DNA of 13,422 nt. Origin: Lactifluus volemus. Its lineage: Eukaryota; Basidiomycota; Agaricomycetes; Russulales; Russulaceae. Below, piece by piece: positions 8,067 through 13,422 of the stretch. The notes below the pieces were generated by a model. The model ran no database searches. It was not told where the DNA came from and worked only from the letters and a program-made list of their open reading frames with translations. The stretch is from contig WTXI01000586.1 of NCBI GenBank assembly GCA_022376515.1, positions 1 through 13,422 on the forward strand, in the 5' to 3' direction. Position 1 is the stretch's first letter; each line of letters starts with the position of its first letter. The position numbers and the translations under genes were made by a program.

Positions 8067-8564
8067 CTCCACGATCATAGAGGATATCATGGCCTTGCGT
8101 GACGCTGGAAGGGCCTACGTATCCTATTTTTATTTTGACTCCCGGGATACAACTAAACGAAGTTATCAAGACCTGCTCCATTCGCTCCTTTTCCAACTTT
8201 CTGCTCAGTCAAATCATTCCTTCGATACACTCTCCCGGCTTCATTCGAAACATGATCATGGAACAAGGCTGCCGAGTGATGATGCGATGATGGAATGCCT
8301 CAAAGACATGCTCTCTACCGCGGACCAAACTCAACTTACATTATCGTCGACGCTCTCGACCAATGTCCACATACCTCTGGGATTACATCTCCTCGAGGAC
8401 ATGTCCTCAACCTTCTGAAGAAGCTGGTTGAACTTCACCTCCCAAATCTTTACGTCTGTGTCACCAGTCGGCCGGAAGTCGACATCCGGCTTGTCCTCGA
8501 GCCCTTGACACCAAACCGTCTATCCCTCCATGGCGGGAATGGAAAAATAATGAAGTCGTTTTAA

Positions 8565-8937
8565 GACTCCCAAGGTTACTAGTATACGGGCGTGCAAAGC
8601 GAGGACTTCAACGACGAAAACAAGTGGTAACGAGATAAAAACGAGATCACGCGAGGGAAACAAAAGTGGGCTATCTTGTGCCCTTACGACTTAGTTAGAA
8701 GTACTTAGAACTTCTATACAAAAACATGTGCTACTACTGCTGTTACTACCCCAAAAGACGGCCGCTCGATCGGCTCAGCTGCTCATCACCCAGAAAATGA
8801 AATTGAGTCAAACTAAAATACAAAAAAGGGTCTTGATGCGAAAATGAAAGTGTACCATGATTTACGGCCATGGACGATTGGCCCCAACGGGGAGCGGTCG
8901 CTACCCACGTCTGGTGGCCCTCGGGCCGGGGGCGCCT
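8565..8937. other. Non-coding stretch after the truncated STAND gene
   Basis: I see no gene here. The family similarity ends abruptly around 8540 in gggaatggaaaaataatg. What follows is A-rich and unlike the continuation expected in a STAND protein. I see no terminal inverted repeats or target-site duplication that would identify an inserted element. Confidence 0.4.
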
Positions 8938-9365
8938 GTTGTGAATCTGTAGTGTTATACAGGGTGATGGTTCAAACGTTGGAGAGGCACGCTGGATACT
9001 AACCTCGAGCACTACGATCCACAACCTACGATTATCCTTTCGATAGCAAAAATATACGGTGAGCAGATTCAGTCCCTCAAATCTACAGTAGCTTGGCATA
9101 GTGAGTATCCAGGCGTCGTCCAACACCAAAATCATCCAGCGCTTTGTATTGATAGGACCTTCCCACTGTCGCCAAAGAGGTAACCCGCACTACGCATGCC
9201 AAGAATCCGCCCATAGATGCCTCCGCATGAAAGTAGAAATCCATTCAGGAGCGACAAACGAGCTGACTCGGGTGCAGAGAGGGGTAAAATCAGGGAGAGC
9301 ACAGGGTATGTGAAAGCATACCGCGAGTCAGTGGAGAGGAGGCATGTATGGGTGGTTATCGAGTG
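8938..9365 (-). repeat. Diverged dispersed repeat, copy A
   Basis: Matches 12078-12385 in the same orientation: gtgaatctgtagtgt, ggtgatg.ttcaaacgttggaga, gcttgg.atagtg, ccaggcgtc and ggtatgtgaaagcat occur in the same order. Copy A carries an extra stretch in its middle-right part (about 9180-9300). On the minus strand the coding-like peptides SPTFEPSP and LDDAWILTMPSY parallel SPTFEASP and LDMPTIPS in copy B, which suggests an old coding family that I do not recognise. Confidence 0.7.
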
Positions 9366-9691
9366 AAGAACGTATGCTCACAGGGATGTTTTGTAATCGT
9401 GTGGTCGAGGAATAGTATTAGGGGAGTAGAGCACATAGGATAAGCCAAGGCACGACAGGAAGATGACCCATCCAGGGCTATAAGCCCCAGCCACATATAT
9501 ACAGGTGCGACCCCTTAGTTGGCCACCGCACTCGCTATACTACAGTACATTGCCGGTGTTGGTGTTCAAGTTGATGGAGGCAGTTGCAGCAATCACGAGG
9601 TGACAAGGCCCGGGGCTCGGGCCGGGATCGTGCCATGTTTCGCCATCACGTGCTAGCACTCGGTCGAACACACGGGTGACTACTAACTAAG
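9366..9691. other. Upstream region of the 9692 gene
   Basis: No gene is seen. There is a TATA-like stretch (acatatataca) near 9494-9504, about 190 bp before the ATG at 9692, and C/T-poor, GC-rich sequence nearer the start. It is a plausible promoter by position only. Confidence 0.3.
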
Positions 9692-11365
9692 ATGTCTCCT
9701 GCTGGAACTGTACAAGACAACAAGGCTAAACGTCAAGAGCGGCTCAAATCGCGCTTTCGTGGTAAGCTTTTGCTTCACGCGCGGTTCTTTAATCTCGGAC
9801 TTATCTTTCACGTGGCGTCAATGGAGAATCCCCCATCAAGAAGCACGCGTGCTTCGTGCAAGTCGGCAGTTACCCCCAAATCCCGCGTCCAGCTGCGTCC
9901 AAGGCGGCAGCCAAAACCAAGACATCGCGCACCGGCACCTCAAAACGGGACACGCAAATCTGTCGCAACACCACATAGGAACGAGGGGACAGGTTGAAGA
10001 CACCAAAGTTGCAGGAGAGAAAGACAAACGATGGTGCATGGGCCGTTTGCATCGGATTCGTCGTGCACTGAGCAACTACTACTTTTTCAGGGCCTTCTCT
10101 CCCCGCGTTACTGCTCAGCGGATACCCTTCGCTGACCAACTTGCAGCTTCCAGTACGTGTTCCCTCTGTTATTCTGATGTAAGCGCGATAGTTCTGGGCT
10201 CAGCCTAGCGCTTCCTTTTCTCTACAGGAAATTCTACCAAGGCTCCCACCCCGTTCCCAACCTCATGAAAGGCTCGGCCCGCTGCCGCTCCAGTCCTTTC
10301 TCTGCTGGGGAAGCGGAAAGACAGTCGAAAAATGTAAAGGTAAAGCTGCTGCTGTGGATATGCTCCCACGCTACTCCGAAGAGCTTGGGGCTGGCCACGA
10401 GAAGACAACGTCCCCCGCTAAGACGACCATGTCTCCCCTTGTCCTCGCTCTTAAGAATGAACGGAAAGTTGCCCAAGAGAGAATAGGGTCCACCGCGGCG
10501 CCACGGAACGAACGATCCAATAGTAGCGGGACGAGGCCTCCTCTGGAAGCAGCAAAACCCGCTCTGCATGTGACCAGTGAACTAGAGGATAGCGAATCTG
10601 ACGACTCGGACGTACCTTTGGCAAGCAAAATGTGCGGATACGCGAGCAAAGAGCCGAGAGGACGAACCGCTGCCAGAGAAATAGTACCGATCGGCTAAGC
10701 CAAGGCAGGAGATGATGCATCCAAGAAGGTATCGTCTTTGACAAAAGTGTCATGACCGACCCCCTCACTGACCTTTCCCCTAGAATCGCACGCGAGCCCG
10801 AGTCGACCCTAGTAGCAGCTCAGGGAAATTGCGGGTTTTGCAGGAGAGGATTGCGCCCGCAAAGGCGAGAAGGAGCACGAGAACGAACCACCAAAGAAGA
10901 AGCGTCGGCGTGCCGCCGATCCCGCAGTGAGGTACGCCCTTTCTTTTGGAACAGTTTCTCTAATCTCTGTCTGGGGACTCAGGTTGGATAGTCGCTGCCG
11001 CAGGAAGGAGGACGAGGGAATCTTGGAATCACGAGGTCGGCGCGCGAAGCGTCGGTCGTAGCGATGGATAGAGTGCGTCTTTTTCATCCTTTGGATATGT
11101 CGTGATGTGGAAGTTCTGAGACCGCTTTTCATTTTTTATCCCAGCCGATGCCATCGCCCGTAAAACAACAACTTGAACCTACGGCACACCGAAAACCTGC
11201 GTCAAAAGAGAAACTACCCTCACGCACCGCCACTGCCGGACGAGCTCGCCGCCCCCGTAGGCTACCTCTAGCTATCCTTCAGTTCGACGCGTCAAGATCA
11301 ACACACAGACTCTTCCGGCATTAGGTGACGTCGACGATGACGATCCTATCGATTTATTTTCTTCG
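9692..11365 (+). pseudogene. Basic, low-complexity, probably nuclear protein; multi-exon, frame broken in places
   Basis: I do not recognise the family. Exon 1 (9692-9761) encodes SPAGTVQDNKAKRQERLKSR and ends at a GTAAGC donor. Later pieces read AAKTKTSRTGTSKRDT, GTRGQVEDTKVAGEKDKR, then across a 57 bp intron (10034-10090) AFSPRVTAQRIPFADQLAAS, and across a 75 bp intron (10153-10227) RNSTKAPTPFPTS. A long open stretch (about 10340-10698) holds AAAVDMLPRYSEELGAG and the acidic ELEDSESDDSD. Another has HENEPPKKKRRRAADPAV, a clear nuclear-localisation-type cluster, a 51 bp intron (10932-10982) and SRGRRAKRR. The last reads SPVKQQLEPTAHRKP, VKINTQTLPALG and DVDDDDPIDLF. Several single-base gaps and one in-frame TGA (10264-10266, shared with copy 1) interrupt it. 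Charged, disordered composition suggests chromatin or nucleic-acid binding, but that is inference. Confidence 0.5.
10170..10395 (+). repeat. Segmental duplication, copy 2 (source-like copy)
   Basis: Partner of 1640-1861. Here the segment has matching surroundings: a GTACGT donor upstream at 10153 for the shared acceptor, and a coding frame that continues past the duplication end. This is therefore the likelier original. Relative to copy 1 it has about 15 extra bases before the acceptor and lacks a few bases around ccagtcctttc. Confidence 0.85.
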
Positions 11366-11663
11366 GTCGTAACCAAGTCAGACATCTATTTACTTCTCAT
11401 TTTTTACATGTCATCTTCATTTCATATTTTTTTTTTCTTTTTTCGTTCAATCTACTGTCAATCTACCAAACTGTCTCATAAGTACAACACATTTTCATTT
11501 TCTTCAAATGAATATCTGTTTCTTGCTTTCCGTCTATAGACCCCTACAAGATAAAAGCACGACCGATGATTGAGGCTAATTCGTACAACTACCTAGTGAG
11601 CGATCACTAATACAAACGCAAGATGTCCTACACAGCATCGCTCCAGCCGTTTGTAAACGTTGA
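11366..11663. other. A/T-rich intergenic stretch
   Basis: Contains a poly-pyrimidine tract with a long T run near 11426-11445 and generally A/T-rich sequence, as expected for a 3' untranslated or intergenic region downstream of the basic-protein gene. No gene is seen. Confidence 0.45.
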
Positions 11664-12091
11664 GGTGGCGGCGGCCCGGGAAATGAAGGACGGCTGCTTG
11701 ACGAAGAATACGTGGGAGAGGATGAATGGGTGATTCGCGAGTACGGTGAGTGTCCTGAATTAGGCAACGTGTTTCGCGCGCAGGGATGCCGAGAATTTGA
11801 GCGCGCCTGTTGGGGTCTGTAGATGAACTCGGATATGCGGCAGTGCTACGTCCGAATCGATATAGGAATAGGGAGCGCGAATGGAGTGGTGCATGTGCCA
11901 AGATGATCATTGAATGCTTGAGGCATGAAAGACACTTGGGACTTGTAAAAGGAGCGTTGGTCAAAGCTATCGGAAACATGAAGATGCTGTCAGATGAGAT
12001 GCAAGACGTACTTGGCATTAGGCGCGGCTCTATTCCCTCCCACATCAAGGACTTAGACATGTCGTTCGCCAAAAGTACTGTGAATCTGTAG
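11664..12091 (+). pseudogene. Unrecognised protein, two frames joined by one missing base
   Basis: Frame one (11664-11819) reads GGGPGNEGRLLDEEYVGEDE, WVIREYGECPELGNVFRAQG and CREFERACWGL, then meets TAG. One missing base at about 11819 would continue directly into frame two: VDELGYAAVLRPNRYRNRER, EWSGACAKMIIECLRHERHL, GLVKGALVKAIGNMKMLSDE, with a stop at 12089-12091. The composition is that of a folded, mostly helical soluble protein of about 140 residues. I see no signal peptide or known catalytic motif. The start is unclear because an in-frame TGA sits just upstream of 11664, so an upstream exon is likely. The last codons coincide with the left end of repeat copy B. It may be a separate gene or the end of the basic-protein gene. 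Confidence 0.45.
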
Positions 12092-12385
12092 TGTCGTAAG
12101 GTGATGCTTCAAACGTTGGAGATCCACACTGGACACGCACCTCTCCATAGCCAAAATTATCCTTGATTTCCTCAATTCCACACAGTCTGCTTGGAATAGT
12201 GGGCATATCTAGGCGTCTACCATTTGCTCTTCAGTGTGTCCAATCCGAGTCACCGGGCCCTTTTTCGTCATATCGATGCGCAGGCCAAGAACCATCCATA
12301 AATGCCCCTGTATGACAAGGTATGTGAAAGCATGCCTCGAATCAATGGAGAGGAGTCGTGAATGTGTGACCATTGTGTGGTCTGA
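12078..12385 (-). repeat. Diverged dispersed repeat, copy B
   Basis: Partner of 8938-9365. On the minus strand it carries two open pieces: HAFTYLVIQGHLWMVLGLRI with GPVTRIGHTEEQMVDA, and LDMPTIPSRLCGIEEIKDNF with GYGEVRVQCGSPTFEASPYD. They are offset by one frame and look like a decayed gene. I do not recognise the family. Confidence 0.65.
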
Positions 12386-12846
12386 GCAAGTTACGGGATT
12401 TCCTAGCTTCAACTGTATTCTCGTGACTCGAATATTGACCGCTTGCGATGGGAACAGTATTGTACGTCATTAGCTTCATTCGTTGACTACTGTACTAGTA
12501 CCATAGTCTGAGGACGTCGGTTGTCTCGTACACCATAAGTTAACAGTAACATGCAGTACATATCAATTTCTAAACAGGCGCGTCAACAATCTTTTCCACA
12601 GGCCTCCTTCTGATTCCAATCCCCAAGCATTGACGTGCAGCTGCTCATCAGTGCAGACGTAAGGATTAAACTGGTTCATCTGTGACATTGAGTCATGTTC
12701 GCGCGTGCCAGTGGTGTGAATGGCTACATGCATTGGAGTGAGTGGGATGACTCTGGAAAGCACGTTGACCCTCGGGAACGAGCGACCACTACTTGGAACC
12801 CGTCGGCCCTGAATAGGCATCAGCCACGTGAGTGGGAAGAATAAAG
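12386..12846. other. Stretch downstream of the DUF6533-like gene
   Basis: No supported gene. A 95-codon minus-strand frame at 12563-12850 overlaps the stop of the DUF6533-like gene by a few bases, has no domain I know and most likely reflects its 3' untranslated region. Confidence 0.35.
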
Positions 12847-13422
12847 TCAAGTGAGGAGGCCGTACATCTCAGAGGAAAAGTTTATCAGAGAGCGATACAT
12901 TCGCGTTGCAGCGATGGTCAGTACTATCAGAGCCGGGATCTGAAACATCTATGTTGCGGGATGTATGAGAAACAGGCATCGTTCTCCACTCACGGAAAAG
13001 GAAGAACGTACGGCATTAAGAGCATCTTGAATTTCGAGTAGAAGTGAGCCAAGTCAACTTTCTCATCAGTAAAAGAGTGAAAGCAAATACCATTCAGGTT
13101 CAAAATAAGGACTACCTGCAACACAAAATAAATAAGATCAAAAAAGAGAAGCGTCGAAGGCCTAGTTGAAAGCTGACCATTGGCGGACCTCAGCAACAGC
13201 AGCAAGTAAAAACCAAATGAGCCCCTGTTCAACGGAACAACATCAGCGAATGGAAGGAAAGTAAATGTGTCACCACCTACCTGTTTCCATAGAAAGTCCC
13301 CAAGACTGAGCATGCCCCGCCTTGCAGGCGTAGGTGAAGCAGGCCAGCAAGCATCATAAGGAGTAACATAGTGTCGGTAGCGAGCGTGGAAATGGCATTC
13401 AGTTTGCTGGGTGTCGGAGTTG
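12847..13422 (-). pseudogene. DUF6533-like multi-pass membrane protein, C-terminal half, with very small exons
   Basis: Five exons on the minus strand: 13281-13422 (entering from the right edge), 13178-13224, 13091-13115, 13012-13025 and 12847-12948. The spliced pieces read KLNAISTLATDTMLLLMMLA with GLLHLRLQGG, then DFLWKQ-GLIWFLLAAVAEV, VVLILNLN-DALNA, and MFQIPALIVLTIAATRMYRS, ending EMYGLLT-stop. This pattern (LATD.MLLLMMLAGLL, LWKQG.IW.LLA..AEVPP, FQ.PALI, IAATRMYR) is typical of the large Agaricomycete family of about seven-helix proteins with an N-terminal DUF6533 domain; their role is unknown. At least three membrane helices are visible. Two single bases are missing, one in the C-run 13297-13300 before DFLWKQ and one near 13184 (EVPPM expected). 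The final exon looks like a natural C-terminus. The N-terminal DUF6533 segment lies outside the window. Confidence 0.75.
13012..13025 (-). other. 14-base micro-exon of the DUF6533-like gene
   Basis: Flanked by a 65 bp intron (13026-13090, donor GTATTT, acceptor ttcaAG) and a 63 bp intron (12949-13011, donor GTACGT, acceptor catAG). It supplies DALNA between NLN and MFQIP, as the family expects, with all phases matching. Confidence 0.65.

Larger units (their letters stand above)
6850..8564 (+). pseudogene. Fungal STAND NTPase: N-terminal STAND domain plus NACHT, truncated
   Basis: STAND/NACHT proteins are NLR-like signal-transducing NTPases used in fungal self/non-self recognition and programmed cell death. 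Seven exons splice with matching phases: 6864-7133, 7201-7263, 7319-7520, 7561-7698, 7755-7931, 7991-8015 and 8067-8564. The N-terminal domain carries FQSIFDEAVKEYNKKT, SVDDILAVF, GVGLVFPPAKA, AGIGILLS, LADLFSRIRHFFARLEV, ILAIATKEIKR and KDIKDSLQKLDTLTQAE. A linker with WLSPPDPSQNHNLACRAH and FNKWKSTGSSSLLWLYGK leads to Walker A, GKRGSGKT, assembled across the fifth intron. Next come STIIEDIMALRDAG, AYVSYFYFDSRD, the Walker B region YIIVDALDQCP (usual DALDE is DALDQ here) and the sensor-like CVTSRPEVDI. One base is missing near 8326. The likely ATG at 6850 is one base out of phase with FQSIF. Similarity stops near 8540, with a stop at 8562-8564, so the usual C-terminal repeat (TPR, ankyrin or WD40) sensor is absent. 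Confidence 0.85.

Noticed and set aside
2636..8564. Programmed ribosomal frameshifting as the cause of the frame breaks
   Set aside because: The breaks are scattered within conserved domains of unrelated genes, and most show no slippery heptamer. Missing bases are the simpler explanation.
8746..9135. 129-codon minus-strand ORF
   Set aside because: It overlaps repeat copy A. Only short pieces parallel copy B, so the continuous frame is probably fortuitous.
11426..11445. Long T run as a retrotransposon poly(A) tail
   Set aside because: I see no target-site duplication or reverse-transcriptase sequence. A/T-rich pyrimidine tracts are common downstream of fungal genes.
11593..12072. 159-codon minus-strand ORF
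   Set aside because: It is antisense to 11664-12091, whose plus-strand translation is more protein-like. The minus frame is Ser/Pro/His-rich shadow sequence.
12990..13313. 107-codon minus-strand ORF with hydrophobic runs
   Set aside because: It reads through exons and introns of the DUF6533-like gene. Only parts are in the true frame, and GT...AG introns with matching phases explain the rest.
1..13422. CRISPR array, tRNA, rRNA or bacterial-type operon
   Set aside because: No regularly spaced short repeats, tRNA T-arm signatures or rRNA motifs were found, and the genes are spliced eukaryotic ones.

Overview
The window looks like nuclear DNA of a filamentous basidiomycete, probably an Agaricomycete (mushroom or polypore). 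The evidence is many 40-75 bp introns with GT...AG ends, together with protein families typical of that group: a fungal STAND/NACHT NTPase of the mushroom type, a DUF6533-like membrane protein with tiny exons, a BBC1/AIM3-type C-terminal domain and a HUT1 nucleotide-sugar transporter. No bacterial operon, tRNA, rRNA or CRISPR array is visible. Product names come from recognising protein families by eye; no database search was possible.

Layout from left to right. 1-1330: no supportable gene. 1335-1632: pieces of a dispersed repeat (R1 plus an inverted fragment). 1640-2406 (+): a chimera in which a duplicated piece of the gene at 9.7-11.4 kb runs in frame into the C-terminal half of a dual-specificity-phosphatase-like protein that lacks the catalytic arginine. 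2539-3685 (-): HUT1-type transporter, frameshifted and lacking its N-terminus. 3889-4886 (-): a Ser/Pro-rich protein with a BBC1/AIM3 C-terminal domain, also broken. 5066-5775: diverged direct repeats. 5852-6214 (-): an unrecognised ORF. 6548-6825: repeats R2 and R3. 6850-8564 (+): a STAND NTPase (N-terminal domain plus NACHT) with seven exons, cut off after NACHT. 8938-9365 and 12078-12385: two copies of another diverged repeat. 9692-11365 (+): a basic, nuclear-looking, low-complexity protein. 11664-12091 (+): an unrecognised protein. 12847-13422 (-): the C-terminal half of a DUF6533-like membrane protein that runs off the right edge.

The genes do not form a pathway. The region reads as a rearranged accessory segment holding partial genes, segmental duplications and repeats. 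One trait runs through it: nearly every recognisable gene needs one or more missing bases restored to stay in frame, while splice sites are mostly intact and in-frame stops are almost absent. That is either very recent decay or under-called bases in the assembly. I annotate these genes as pseudogenes for what the sequence shows, and note that they may be intact in the organism.
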